A DNA stretch of 40,484 nucleotides from Pseudomonadota bacterium (GCA_027485595.1 JAIXQT010000241.1:1-40484), one strand, 5' to 3'. Positions 1 to 8,840 are shown, numbered from the stretch's first letter. Numbers and translations are program-made. Notes: generated from the letters alone by a model not told the origin.

Positions 1-112
1 GGTCAGCCTCGTCACCGGAAAGAGCTCCCAATTCGTACCATCCCTAGAGTCTTAACCAGGCTGGATCCGGGCACCCTTAAATTTAAGAAATGTGTAAAGG
101 ATCACCTGAGAC

Positions 113-198
113 TTGACAATTCCTGGTCGCCGGAATGTCTCGCATCACAAACGAATCTAGCATCACGCAACACGGCGGTCAGGAATGACCGCCCTCCC
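113..198. repeat. REPIN-like paired hairpin, copy R1
   Basis: The right half is an intact hairpin: GGCGGTCA (174-181), loop GGAA, TGACCGCC (186-193), then CTCCC. The left half (TTCCTGGTCGCC, from about 119) is a decayed version of the inverted partner hairpin that is intact in copy R2 near 8.75 kb. The element lies about 20 bp beyond the alr stop codon. Homology to R2 is seen directly; the REPIN label is inferred from the architecture. Confidence 0.7.
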
Positions 199-216
199 GT
201 TGTGTGCGGTCGGCTT

Positions 217-1365
217 TTATCCCCGATACACCCGCGGAATCCGCTGATTCAGCGATACCAAGATCTCGTGCGGCGTTGTGCCGATTAATCCCGCGAGCTC
301 TTCAACCGAGACACGCTCGCCATCTGATTCTCCGATCAGGATGACTTCGTCGCCGTTGTACCCGACCCCATTTGGTCCAAGGTTTACCATGAGCTGATCC
401 ATGCACACCACACCAACGATCGGTGACTTTTTCCCGCGAATGATGACCGAGGCTTTATTAGAAAGCGCACGAAGATAGCCGTCTCCATATCCGATCGGCA
501 CGGTGACCAGGCGAGTATCTTCAGGCGCAAACCACGTGTGCCCGTAACTAACTCCGGCCCCCTGCTTCACAACCTTGAAATATACAACGTGACTCTTGAG
601 AGTAAGGGCGGGTTTCACCGAGACGATCGATGAGTAGCCGGGACCAGGATAAACCCCATAGAGCGAGAGTCCAGGTCGCACCATATCGAGATGACTCGCC
701 TTGATCGCCATTAACCCACTCGACGAGGCGATGTGTCTAAGAAACGGTCCGTTGGCCCGCTCCTCGTAGTACCGTAGCGCCTCAAGAAACCGCTCAAGCT
801 GCACCTCAGCGATCTTGAGGTCTCCCAAGTTTACATCGGCGAAATGTGAGTACACCCCCACGACATCGGAGTGCCGGGCACGAAGCGCTGCGTCATAGAG
901 CTTATCAGCGCTGTAGTAGTGAACCCCTATCCTCTCAAGACCGGTGTCTATCTTCAGGTGCACCCTCGCACGCCGTTTGAGTCGCTCAGCGGTTGCCTCG
1001 ATCTGCCCCAACTTGCTGACCGAGGACGCGGTAACATCAATATCGTGTTTTACATAAAGTTCGAGTTGGTCCTGGAGGAGCCCCCCAAAAACGAGGATGG
1101 GGATCGTGATCCCACTTTGACGAAGTGCGATCGCCTCTTCGATGTACGCCACCCCGAGGGAATCCACCCCCGCTTCTTGCAGGCAGAGCGCCGTTCGCTC
1201 CAATCCATGCCCGTATCCGTTGGCCTTAACGACCGCCATGACCTTACTTGGGGACACAAAGGCCCTGATAGAGTTAAGGTTTCCTTTCAAGATACCGAGG
1301 TCAACCTCAGCATGAGTCGGCCGGTGGTCGAAGGTATTGAGGATGGAGGGCGACGTCAGAGACAT
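217..1365 (-). CDS. alr: Alanine racemase
   Basis: PLP-dependent racemase that interconverts L- and D-alanine, providing D-Ala for peptidoglycan in the cytoplasm. The 382 residues are the usual family length. The PLP-lysine motif AVVKANGYGHG places the Schiff-base lysine at K47, and the second catalytic residue, a tyrosine, lies in GVSYGHTW at Y274. The C-terminal beta domain carries the family signature IGYGDGY and the VCMDQLMV segment. The gene is divergent from the large penicillin-binding protein gene across 207 bp, so two cell-wall functions sit back to back. No strong Shine-Dalgarno precedes the start, but the N-terminus has normal length for the family. A REPIN-like hairpin pair lies just beyond its stop. 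Confidence 0.96.
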   Translation of the reverse strand: MSLTSPSILNTFDHRPTHAEVDLGILKGNLNSIRAFVSPSKVMAVVKANGYGHGLERTALCLQEAGVDSLGVAYIEEAIALRQSGITIPILVFGGLLQDQLELYVKHDIDVTASSVSKLGQIEATAERLKRRARVHLKIDTGLERIGVHYYSADKLYDAALRARHSDVVGVYSHFADVNLGDLKIAEVQLERFLEALRYYEERANGPFLRHIASSSGLMAIKASHLDMVRPGLSLYGVYPGPGYSSIVSVKPALTLKSHVVYFKVVKQGAGVSYGHTWFAPEDTRLVTVPIGYGDGYLRALSNKASVIIRGKKSPIVGVVCMDQLMVNLGPNGVGYNGDEVILIGESDGERVSVEELAGLIGTTPHEILVSLNQRIPRVYRG

Positions 1366-1572
1366 TGTTTCAGGTTACGGATTTCACTCGCTTTTGGGTA
1401 GCCCCCTCACGCTCGTTGCCACAAATGACACCTCTACAAACTACCGCTCAACACTCAGCTCTTCAAGGAGCCGAAAATTTTTGCTCAGATGTAAGAACTT
1501 CTTTCGGTACAAGTGATCCTAAGAGAAATTAAGAAGCATCTAGAATGTGTTGGCCTCTAACTCGCGAATCCT

Positions 1573-4500
1573 GTGACAGATAAGACCTCTACGAACAACA
1601 AGAAGAGCGAAGAACAAGCACACAGCAAGGTTGTTCCGTTTCGGCTGAACGACCTGTCGCTTCCTTCAACTCCTCCCCTTGAAGCAACTGAAACGAAGGT
1701 CTCTCCTCTGCACCTTCCTCTGCGAGCGCGCCTCAAAGTCGCCGCAAGAACCTTTCAAAGGCGCCTCGTCAAATTTCTGTTCATTACAGCTCCACTGTGG
1801 GTCGTGCTTGGCATGCTCCTCGTGTTCGAGCTCAAGACCTCATACTGGCAATCGATGTACCTCTCCAGGATAGCCTCTCAAGCGACCTACCGTCTTGAGA
1901 AAGGGCCGAATCCAGACCCCTACTACCCGAGCTACGGACCGTACGACCAACGACTCGGATACACACGCATCAAATCGATGGTCGAAAATCTCGCTCACAA
2001 CGGCTTCCAGGTCGCTGAGCAAACTCGCTTCTCTCCGCGGTTCAAGCAGCTGGCGACTATGGGACTCTTTCCTCCCTTCCCCGAGAAAACTCGCGCTGGC
2101 CTGACCATCCTCGATAAGAACAATACCACGATCTACTCGATGTATCGCCCAGAGCGGGTCTATGAGTCCTTCGACGCGATCCCAGAGATCGTCGTAAAGT
2201 CTCTTCTCTTCATCGAGAACAAGGAGATCCTCGACCAGACCTATCCGTACAAGAATCCAGCGGTCGAATGGGATCGTTTCGGTTTAGCTATACTTGAGAA
2301 GCTTAAACAGATCATCAAACCCGACATCAACGCGCCCGGCGGAAGCACGATCGCCACCCAGCTAGAAAAGTACCGTCACTCAAGGGAGGGACGCACGAAG
2401 GGTATTAAGGATAAGTTCCGCCAGATGGCGTCGGCGAGTTTACGCGCCTATATGTACGGCCGAAATACCCTTGAGACACGAAAGACCATAACCCTCAATT
2501 ACATTAATTCCATTCCGCTCGCCGCGCTTCGCGGCTACGGCGAGGTTAATGGCCTTGGAGATGGCATGTGGGCCTGGTTCGGGTCTGATTTTCAAGAGAT
2601 TAACGCGAAGCTTACGGCTCTAAGTCAGAAGCAAGATGGGAAGGACCTTGCGGCGTACGCTGAGAGCTACAAGCAGATGCTGAGCCTCTTTATCGCGCAC
2701 CGTCGACCGAGCTTCTACCTCATCGCGGGGCTCTCCGAATTGAACTCGCTCACGAACACCTACCTCGACCTACTCGCCAAAGAGGGGGTCATCTCGCCCA
2801 AGCTTCGAGACGCGGCGAAGGACGTTCGACTAACACTCCGTCGAGCGGCGCCTAAGACAGCCCCGGTCTCATTCGTTCAGCGAAAGGCGGCCAATGCTAT
2901 CCGCACCCGTCTCCTGCAGCTTATGCAGTACCCCCAACTCTACGACCTCGATCAAGCCGACCTTACGGTTCGAAGCACCGTTGATAATGAGGCGAACGAG
3001 GGGGTAACGTCCGTTTTGCGACAGATAAAGGACGCTGAGAGCGTTAAAAAGTTTGGGCTGAGCGGCGCTCGCAACCTTGATCGCGGCGATCCATCGAAAG
3101 TAATTTACAGTCTAACCCTCTACGAGCGGGTCGGAAACGCGAACGTCCTTCGTGTACAGACCGATAATTTTGACAATCCGTTCAGCATTAACGAGGGCAC
3201 TCGACTCGACCTTGGATCGACGGCGAAACTAAGGACCCTGACAACATACCTCGATATCGTGGGGGAGCTCTATGATCAGTACTCCAAGATGCTCCCCGCG
3301 CAACTTCGAGCTATGAGCACTCGCGATCTCGACCCGATCTCTCGCTTCGCGCTCTCGGAGTTTATCAAGAATCCAAAGATCTCCCTCCCTCAACTCCTCA
3401 ATGCGGCCCTGCAGCGCCGATACTCGGCGAACCCCGGAGAGTCCTTTTTTACCGGTGGGGGGATGCACACCTTCGTCAACTTTAAGAAGGAGGACAACGG
3501 CAGGAACCCCACCCTTCAGGAAGCTCTTACACATTCGATCAACCTTCCCTTTGTGCGCCTTATGCGTGACATCTCACGATATTACGTACACCGCATGGGC
3601 TTAAAACTAAGCAGCTCTACCAAGAGCGCGACACAAGCCTCGAGGGTTACCGTTGCCGCCAACGCAAAAACGCGACGAGAAAAAGCGGGTTCCGAGGATG
3701 GCCGAGCGGATCCTGTGCGAATGCACTTCCTTAGTAAGTTCGCTGATCAAGAGGGAAGCTACTTCCTGAGAAAATTCTATGAACGCTATAAGGGAGTTTC
3801 ATCCAACGAACTTCTTCCAACTCTCGCGAAGGGATCTCGAGCGTCACCTCGTCAAGCGGCCGTGATGTTCCGCTACGTACGTCCCGATGGATCTCTCGAC
3901 CAGATGATCACATTCATCCAACAAACATCACCAACAAAGTCCATCTCTCCGGCACTCGCTGAGAGGTGGTACAACGAGTTCACCCCGGGACGATTCAACC
4001 TCCAAGACCAAGGGTTCCTCGCACGCATACACCCACTGGAGTTGTGGCTCGTCGCCTACCTACAAGGGCATCCGAATGCGCCCCTCACGGAAGCTCTGCA
4101 GAACAGCAAGGAGGAGAGACAGATCGTATACGAATGGCTCTTTAAGACTCCGTCCGTGCGCGCGCAAGACATTCGCATTAGAACGCTGATGGAGATGGAG
4201 TCCTTCGAAGAGATCCACAAGCAGTGGAAGAAGGTGGGCTATCCATTCAATTCGATGGTACCCTCCCTCGCCTCCTCGATCGGCAGTTCAGGAGATAGGC
4301 CGGTGGCCCTTGCGGAGTTGGTCGGAATTATCTTGAACGATGGAAAGAAGCTTCCTCTCGTGAGACTCAACGAACTCCACCTGGCCGCCGGAACACCGTA
4401 CGAGACGAAGCTTGTACGAGAGGACCAAGGAACATACGAACAGGTGCTAAAACCAGAGGTGGCGCGAGCGTTGAAGCGCGCAATGGCGAACGTCGTTGAG

Positions 4501-5052
4501 TCCGGAACCGCTCGTCGAGTGTACAAGGCCTACACCCGTTCAGATGGAAAAGCCTATGTTATCGGCGGCAAGACCGGAACTGGCGACCACCGTCACGAAA
4601 CATACGGTCCGGGCGGCCACGTCATCTCATCACGAGTGGTAAACCGAACGGCGACCTTCGCGTTTTACATCGGCGACCGATTCTTCGGTGTTATTTCAGC
4701 CCACGTCCCGGGTGAGGAGGCCGCCAAATTCGACTTCACGAGCGCACTTGCGGCCGAGCTCCTGAAAATAGTCAGAACCTCACTCATTCCGATGATGGAG
4801 AGCTCCGGCGCAGCCCTCTCGCCCTTCACGAATGAGGAGCCACTATCGATAGCCCCTTCTACCGCCTCTAAGGCCTCTAGAGAGAGCGACTCCGAGGAGG
4901 GTGCCGTCACGTTCAAGGAGGCGGAGATGCCTGCTCCTACGTTCCCTGAAGCTTCGGGGAGCCTTGACGCAGGGCAAACGAAGAACGTTCAAAAAGGCGC
5001 GGCTCTGAGGCAGAAACTACGACGCTCACTCGTCCTGCCCCCTCCAGGCTAA
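1573..5052 (+). CDS. Large bifunctional penicillin-binding protein (GT51 glycosyltransferase plus transpeptidase)
   Basis: Inner-membrane peptidoglycan synthase of 1159 residues, longer than ordinary class A PBPs (about 700-850). One membrane segment near residues 70-88 anchors it. The glycosyltransferase half is divergent: the usual EDxxFxxH motif reads FIENKEILD (E215), followed by GGSTIATQLEK and a motif rich in GYGEVNGLGDG. The transpeptidase half has all three active-site motifs: STAK (S549-K552), SIN (S655-N657) and KTGT (K1000-T1003). The 340-residue spacing between SIN and KTG is long and holds an insertion of unknown role. The C-terminal tail is low-complexity. The start is GTG with no clear Shine-Dalgarno, so the first few residues are uncertain. 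It is probably a non-canonical class A PBP family rather than PBP1a/1b. Confidence 0.88.
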   Translation: MTDKTSTNNKKSEEQAHSKVVPFRLNDLSLPSTPPLEATETKVSPLHLPLRARLKVAARTFQRRLVKFLFITAPLWVVLGMLLVFELKTSYWQSMYLSRIASQATYRLEKGPNPDPYYPSYGPYDQRLGYTRIKSMVENLAHNGFQVAEQTRFSPRFKQLATMGLFPPFPEKTRAGLTILDKNNTTIYSMYRPERVYESFDAIPEIVVKSLLFIENKEILDQTYPYKNPAVEWDRFGLAILEKLKQIIKPDINAPGGSTIATQLEKYRHSREGRTKGIKDKFRQMASASLRAYMYGRNTLETRKTITLNYINSIPLAALRGYGEVNGLGDGMWAWFGSDFQEINAKLTALSQKQDGKDLAAYAESYKQMLSLFIAHRRPSFYLIAGLSELNSLTNTYLDLLAKEGVISPKLRDAAKDVRLTLRRAAPKTAPVSFVQRKAANAIRTRLLQLMQYPQLYDLDQADLTVRSTVDNEANEGVTSVLRQIKDAESVKKFGLSGARNLDRGDPSKVIYSLTLYERVGNANVLRVQTDNFDNPFSINEGTRLDLGSTAKLRTLTTYLDIVGELYDQYSKMLPAQLRAMSTRDLDPISRFALSEFIKNPKISLPQLLNAALQRRYSANPGESFFTGGGMHTFVNFKKEDNGRNPTLQEALTHSINLPFVRLMRDISRYYVHRMGLKLSSSTKSATQASRVTVAANAKTRREKAGSEDGRADPVRMHFLSKFADQEGSYFLRKFYERYKGVSSNELLPTLAKGSRASPRQAAVMFRYVRPDGSLDQMITFIQQTSPTKSISPALAERWYNEFTPGRFNLQDQGFLARIHPLELWLVAYLQGHPNAPLTEALQNSKEERQIVYEWLFKTPSVRAQDIRIRTLMEMESFEEIHKQWKKVGYPFNSMVPSLASSIGSSGDRPVALAELVGIILNDGKKLPLVRLNELHLAAGTPYETKLVREDQGTYEQVLKPEVARALKRAMANVVESGTARRVYKAYTRSDGKAYVIGGKTGTGDHRHETYGPGGHVISSRVVNRTATFAFYIGDRFFGVISAHVPGEEAAKFDFTSALAAELLKIVRTSLIPMMESSGAALSPFTNEEPLSIAPSTASKASRESDSEEGAVTFKEAEMPAPTFPEASGSLDAGQTKNVQKGAALRQKLRRSLVLPPPG

Positions 5053-5113
5053 GGGGTTAGAACCCTTTACGAATAAAAATCAGGGAACTGCTCACGTAAT
5101 AGCCTAGAACTCT

Positions 5114-5142
5114 TGTCATTCACCGGGGTCCATGATACCCAT
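5114..5142 (+). promoter_or_regulatory. Possible sigma-70 promoter of the tRNA-Phe gene
   Basis: TTGTCA (5114-5119) and a weak TACCCA (5137-5142) are separated by 17 bp, about 18 bp upstream of the tRNA. The -35 box is good and the -10 box is poor, so this is a tentative call based on position. Confidence 0.3.
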
Positions 5143-5159
5143 GAGCGCCTATCCCGCAC

Positions 5160-5232
<73 letters not shown>

Positions 5233-5574
5233 CATCTTCTTATCTCTCCCCCTCATTTGAAACCTGAAGCTCCCGGACCGACGCCTATGCGGGCGCCTAT
5301 GCGTGCGCCTTTGCGGGCTGGCCCCCGGAGGTCAACGTCCCGACTCGTGAGAGGGCCGCACTCCGGGCGGCGCTCAGGAATGAGCGCCCTCCCAGGTCAA
5401 GGGTGTCAATTATCGAGATGCGACCAGCTCCTGCGCCGTAGCGAATCGCCAAGGCAAATTGCCCCACGCAACTTTCCGCCCCCGTTCCCGATACACCTGC
5501 CGCATTTCAGCTCGCGGTTCTCGTGCCCCCAGGTCGGGGCGTCAGGACCTCAGCTCACTTTTAGGAGATCTGCT
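5233..5574. other. Intergenic region between tRNA-Phe and the DREHFRF-domain gene
   Basis: No gene is supported here. The open frame in the ORF track is an artefact that runs from inside the tRNA. The region holds the compact REPIN-like copy R3 (5349-5393), a run of repeated GCGCCTATGCG-type words near 5280-5310, and the Shine-Dalgarno AGGAGA (5563-5568) of the next gene. No convincing terminator for the tRNA was seen. Confidence 0.6.
5349..5393. repeat. REPIN-like paired hairpin, copy R3 (compact)
   Basis: Two hairpins abut without a spacer: GCCGCA-CTCC-GGGCGGC-type on the left, and GGCGCTCA (5369-5376), loop GGAA, TGAGCGCC (5381-5388) on the right, followed by CTCCC. Compared with R1 and R2 the stem carries a G to C change on one side and the compensating C to G on the other. 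Confidence 0.65.
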
Positions 5575-6378
5575 ATGACCACGTCCGTGACCGGAACAAT
5601 CACCACTCAATCCCTTCCCGCATCCGCGACCGTTAGCTCGAGCCCCGCAACCACCCCGAAAGGCTCCCCCGAGTCGACGCTCGCCTCGATAGCCGACGCG
5701 CTCATGGGACTCACCACCTCAACCATCCAAAAACCTAACGGACAGTCCCGCATGTTCGCCCGTATCGAACGGATGATCGATTCACTCGCGAAGTTGATCG
5801 AGGCCTTCGCCACCTTTAAGAGCGCAACAACACCGCAGTCAACAATCTCTCAACAGGCCGCTATACCAGGAGAAGCCCCCCCCGTCTCGGCAGCAGGTCA
5901 ACCAACCACCCAACCACCTCAAACCACCGAGAGCGCTCCATCTTCCGATCCCGCTCCCATCATACCGACGATTGAAATGACCCCCTCAGTGGATACGGAT
6001 CCCCCGGTCGTGGTCTCAGCGGATATGCCCGTAGCGCCACCAACACCGCAACCATCCCCCTATGATATAGGGAGTCCACTCGGTAAGCCTGGAGGGTTCC
6101 TCTGGAAGCCGGTCTCTGACAAAAACGGCGACCTCGTGGTGCTTCTCCCGAAAAAGCTTACGGGCAAGGTGCAAGAGGTCAGGATCCTTTCACCCGACGG
6201 CAAAAAGAACCTTGGCAAAGGGAAATACTCGGGTGTCGGAAATGGAGATAGAGAGCACTTCCGCTTCTCGAAGCCGGGGAGCAGCTACCCGGACGGAGCG
6301 ATTGTGTACATTAAGCTTGAGAATGGCACGACCCGACATGTCAAGATCGGCGACACGAGTCGGCGTATCGAACGGTAG
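5575..6378 (+). CDS. Uncharacterised protein with Pro/Thr-rich middle and conserved-looking C-terminal domain
   Basis: I do not recognise a named family. The start is ATG 5575 because AGGAGA lies 6 bp upstream; the longer ORF begins inside tRNA-Phe. The 267-residue product has a Ser/Thr-rich N-terminus, a short amphipathic helix near residues 60-80 (FARIERMIDSLAKLIEAF), a Pro/Thr/Gln-rich linker of about 90 residues, and a compact beta-rich C-terminal domain of about 100 residues with WKPVSDKNGDLVVLLP and NGDREHFRFSKPG. There is no signal peptide or membrane segment. It is probably monocistronic, closed by the hairpin at 6400 and convergent with the histidine phosphatase gene. Function unknown. 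Confidence 0.75.
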   Translation: MTTSVTGTITTQSLPASATVSSSPATTPKGSPESTLASIADALMGLTTSTIQKPNGQSRMFARIERMIDSLAKLIEAFATFKSATTPQSTISQQAAIPGEAPPVSAAGQPTTQPPQTTESAPSSDPAPIIPTIEMTPSVDTDPPVVVSADMPVAPPTPQPSPYDIGSPLGKPGGFLWKPVSDKNGDLVVLLPKKLTGKVQEVRILSPDGKKNLGKGKYSGVGNGDREHFRFSKPGSSYPDGAIVYIKLENGTTRHVKIGDTSRRIER

Positions 6379-6399
6379 CTGAACGAGTCGCGTGTGAGT

Positions 6400-6425
6400 G
6401 GCACCCGGCGACGGGTGCCCTCTTT
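6400..6425 (+). terminator. Probable terminator after the Pro/Thr-rich gene
   Basis: GGCACCCG, a GCGA tetraloop (GNRA type), CGGGTGCC, then CTCTTTC. The stem is a perfect 8 bp but the T run is short and interrupted. It sits between two convergent stop codons (6378 and 6425). Confidence 0.6.
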
Positions 6426-7069
6426 CATCGAACGTGCTGGAGCTTATCCCTGAGAGTCCCTGGATCGAGATCCCAACCGAGCACCCGCCACTCTGCTCCC
6501 ATACGCGCTACCAGACACGAGTGTCCCGTCTTCACTTTGTAAGCGCTTGGTGACGATTCAGGCGCAAGGAGTCGCCCGAACTCACGCAAGCGTCCGTTAC
6601 TGGTTACAACTAGGCAACAACCAGTAAGTTTTGAGAGTTCATCCATCAAGGAGACCGCATCCACGCGAGCATCCTCGGGAGATGGAGAAAACGACACATC
6701 ACAAGGCCGCTCACTTCGCTCCTGCCACCCCTCAAGCGCCTCTCGCCCTGACAGCTCGACGATCTCGTCGTTCGAGAGTCCACTCCACGCGCCGTAATCG
6801 AATTCAATCAAGCGTTGATCTATTTCAATCACGGCGGAGGCTTTGGTCTCAGCGCGCACACGCTCAGCGAACACCTTTGTGCGTTGCAGCGGACCGCTGA
6901 TGATTCGAATAGGTGCCAGGCTACTTGTCGCGAGCGCCTCCCCAACGGCGCGGGCCTGTTCGACACCATGCGCCGTAAGCGGGAGATCCTCGTTCGCACC
7001 CACCATCACGACTTTATCACCTGTAGTAAAGGTATTTCCGTGTCGGCAGAGGATAACAAAGGCGCTCAT
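6425..7069 (-). CDS. Histidine phosphatase superfamily protein coupled to the KdsB-like gene
   Basis: Member of the phosphoglycerate-mutase-like (branch 1) phosphohydrolases, 214 residues, cytoplasmic. The phospho-accepting motif is RHGNT (H10), followed by SGPLQRTKVFAE (R63) and a general-acid region LIEFDYGAWSG (E89). The second catalytic histidine, usually in a SHGG-like motif, reads TSNG, so N158 stands in its place; this may tune rather than abolish activity. Its start codon overlaps the stop of the upstream cytidylyltransferase gene (ATGA, 7066-7069), implying translational coupling. A dephosphorylation step in the same sugar-acid pathway (for example a Kdo-8-phosphate-like phosphatase) is a reasonable inference, but the true substrate is not visible. 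Confidence 0.85.
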   Translation of the reverse strand: MSAFVILCRHGNTFTTGDKVVMVGANEDLPLTAHGVEQARAVGEALATSSLAPIRIISGPLQRTKVFAERVRAETKASAVIEIDQRLIEFDYGAWSGLSNDEIVELSGREALEGWQERSERPCDVSFSPSPEDARVDAVSLMDELSKLTGCCLVVTSNGRLREFGRLLAPESSPSAYKVKTGHSCLVARMGAEWRVLGWDLDPGTLRDKLQHVR

Positions 7070-7851
7070 ACCAATTCACCCTCCGAGCGGATAATCTCTT
7101 CAACACGCGCGACATCCTGAGGATTGTCCACTGACCACATCGTCCGGCCTTGGAGTGAGACCTGCACAACCCGTATCGGAATACCATGTTCGAGCGCTCG
7201 AAGTTGCTCGAGCTGCTCAACCTCCTCAAACATTCCTTGTGGAAGATGTATGTAGTGCTTCAGCGCGTCAGCGCGGTAAGCGTATACCCCGATGTGTTGA
7301 AAGATCGGTGGCTCGCCGTTCGCAGGCGCGGAGCGCACAAACGGGATGATTCCTTTTGAGAAGTAGAGTGCGTTTCCGTTTTTCGCAAACGTGACCGTTG
7401 TGCCTGATACGATTCCAGCGCCCTTCATCGCGCTCATCCTCTTGTATTGCTCCGCGTTCAGACGTACCGCGGGGGTGGCTATGTGAACCGAAGGGTCTCG
7501 CTTCATCTCCTGCACGAGAGCCCCAATAACCCACGGAGGCATCAAGACGGCGTCCCCCTGAAGGTTCACTATGACGTCGGCCTTGCTACCAAGGTTTTGA
7601 GTCGCCTCGTAAGCGCGCTCAGACCCGTTGGAGCACGATGGTGAGGTCATAACCGCCTCTCCCCCAAAGGACCGAACGTGCTCAACGATGCGGGCGTCAT
7701 CGGTCGCCACAACGACCTTACTGACCCCCTCGACCGCCTTTCCTATCAGCCAGACACGCTCCAAAAGGGAGCGGCTCATGATAGGAGCGAGGGGTTTGCC
7801 AGGGAAACGGCTGGAGCCGTAACGGGCGGGAATAACGATAATGGTATCCAT
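7066..7851 (-). CDS. kdsB: KdsB-like 3-deoxy-manno-octulosonate (acid sugar) cytidylyltransferase
   Basis: Transfers CMP from CTP to a 3-deoxy-ulosonic acid, activating it for lipopolysaccharide or capsule assembly in the cytoplasm. The 261 residues carry the nucleotide-binding IPARYGSSRFPGKPLA (residues 7-22), MTSPSCSNGSERA in place of the usual MTSPDHxSGTDR, NLQGDAVLMPPW (96-107) in place of VQGDEP, LYFSKGIIPF, and the late SVDNPQDVARVE segment with the second metal-site aspartate. These changes mark a divergent KdsB subgroup, so the substrate may be Kdo or a relative such as an 8-modified Kdo. It is first in a two-gene operon with the histidine phosphatase and lies only 28 bp from the divergent pheA start. 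Confidence 0.85.
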   Translation of the reverse strand: MDTIIVIPARYGSSRFPGKPLAPIMSRSLLERVWLIGKAVEGVSKVVVATDDARIVEHVRSFGGEAVMTSPSCSNGSERAYEATQNLGSKADVIVNLQGDAVLMPPWVIGALVQEMKRDPSVHIATPAVRLNAEQYKRMSAMKGAGIVSGTTVTFAKNGNALYFSKGIIPFVRSAPANGEPPIFQHIGVYAYRADALKHYIHLPQGMFEEVEQLEQLRALEHGIPIRVVQVSLQGRTMWSVDNPQDVARVEEIIRSEGELV

Positions 7852-7879
7852 AGAAGTTCTGGGATATCATCCACCATCC

Positions 7880-8710
7880 ATGAAAAAGAGGGTAGCCTAT
7901 CAAGGAATAACGGGATCGTTCAGCAGCATGGCCGCCAGGGCCCTCTACGGCTCTGACATCGCTCCGGTGCAAACGACCCGATTTCGGGACATATTCGAAC
8001 ACGTTACCTCTGGCCGGGCAGATGTCGGGGTCGTGCCGATTGAGAACGCGCTCGCCGGGTCGATTCACGAGAACTACGACCTTCTCTCAGAGTATCGGTG
8101 CTCAATCGTCGGCGAGTTCTACTGCCCGGTACAGCTGCACCTCATGGCGGTATCGCCAACCGAAACGGTCGAATCAATCACCCACGTGTTCTCACACCCA
8201 AAAGCTCTTGAGCAGTGCTCGACATTCCTGGAGCGAAGCCCTTCCATATCACCCGTAGTCTTCTCTGACACAGCTGGCGCGGCCGCACATGTCCAGGAGC
8301 TTGGCGCGCCGGGGTTTGCGGCGATAGCGAGCGATGAGGCGGCACGGGAATACAGACTCTCCATCATAGCCCCCGCCATTCAGAATCACGCCAGTAACAT
8401 GACCCGATTCTTCGCAGTGTCCGTGCATCCCGAAGCAGTACTGGCCCCTTCAAAGTGCACCCTCATCCTCTCCCTCCGTCATGAACCAGCGAGTCTCCAT
8501 CGGCTTTTAGGAGAATTTGCGGAGCTCGCTATCAACGTCACTAAAATTGAGTCACGACCGATCCCGGGCAAGCCCTTCGAATACTCCTTCCATATCGATT
8601 TAGAGAGCACTCCAGAGGCGAAGGGAACTCTCCATGACGCCGTTGAGCGAGCCCGCAGGGCGACCGTCGAGACCAGGGTGCTTGGGTTTTACTCGACGGT
8701 TAGGGGGTAG
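7880..8710 (+). CDS. pheA: Prephenate dehydratase
   Basis: Converts prephenate to phenylpyruvate, the committed step of phenylalanine synthesis, in the cytoplasm. I start it at ATG 7880 (MKKRVAYQG); the longer ORF from 7841 overlaps the divergent kdsB start and lacks family similarity there. The 276-residue protein has the dehydratase domain (about 1-185) with VPIENALAGSI and the TRF motif at 175-177, then an ACT regulatory domain from about residue 192 containing ESRP (224-227), the phenylalanine-binding signature. This is a monofunctional dehydratase without a chorismate mutase domain. With only 28 bp separating it from kdsB, the two promoters must overlap each other or the coding regions. 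Confidence 0.95.
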   Translation: MKKRVAYQGITGSFSSMAARALYGSDIAPVQTTRFRDIFEHVTSGRADVGVVPIENALAGSIHENYDLLSEYRCSIVGEFYCPVQLHLMAVSPTETVESITHVFSHPKALEQCSTFLERSPSISPVVFSDTAGAAAHVQELGAPGFAAIASDEAAREYRLSIIAPAIQNHASNMTRFFAVSVHPEAVLAPSKCTLILSLRHEPASLHRLLGEFAELAINVTKIESRPIPGKPFEYSFHIDLESTPEAKGTLHDAVERARRATVETRVLGFYSTVRG

Positions 8711-8727
8711 GCCCTATTCTTTCACAA

Positions 8728-8840
8728 CCCGTGACCCGGGAGGGCGACCATTCCTGGTCGCCGAAAGGTCGCGTTCTTCAACAGGACCGTCGCCCCACGT
8801 AAGACGGCGGTCAGGAATGACCGCCCTCCCACGTCACGGG
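8728..8840. repeat. REPIN-like paired hairpin, copy R2 (most complete)
   Basis: Outer arms CCCGTGAC (8728-8735) and GTCACGGG (8833-8840) enclose GGGAG plus the hairpin GGCGACCA-TTCC-TGGTCGCC, a spacer of about 50 bp, and the hairpin GGCGGTCA-GGAA-TGACCGCC plus CTCCC. The two hairpins are near reverse complements and their loops (TTCC and GGAA) are complementary. It sits 18 bp beyond the pheA stop. Confidence 0.8.

Noticed and set aside
871-1401. 176-residue plus-strand ORF across alr
   Set aside because: Antisense to a clear alanine racemase, with no recognisable motif; a coding-frame shadow.
5054-5069. Small hairpin GGGT-TAGA-ACCC followed by TTTA after the PBP gene
   Set aside because: A four-pair stem with a three-base T run is too weak to call a terminator.
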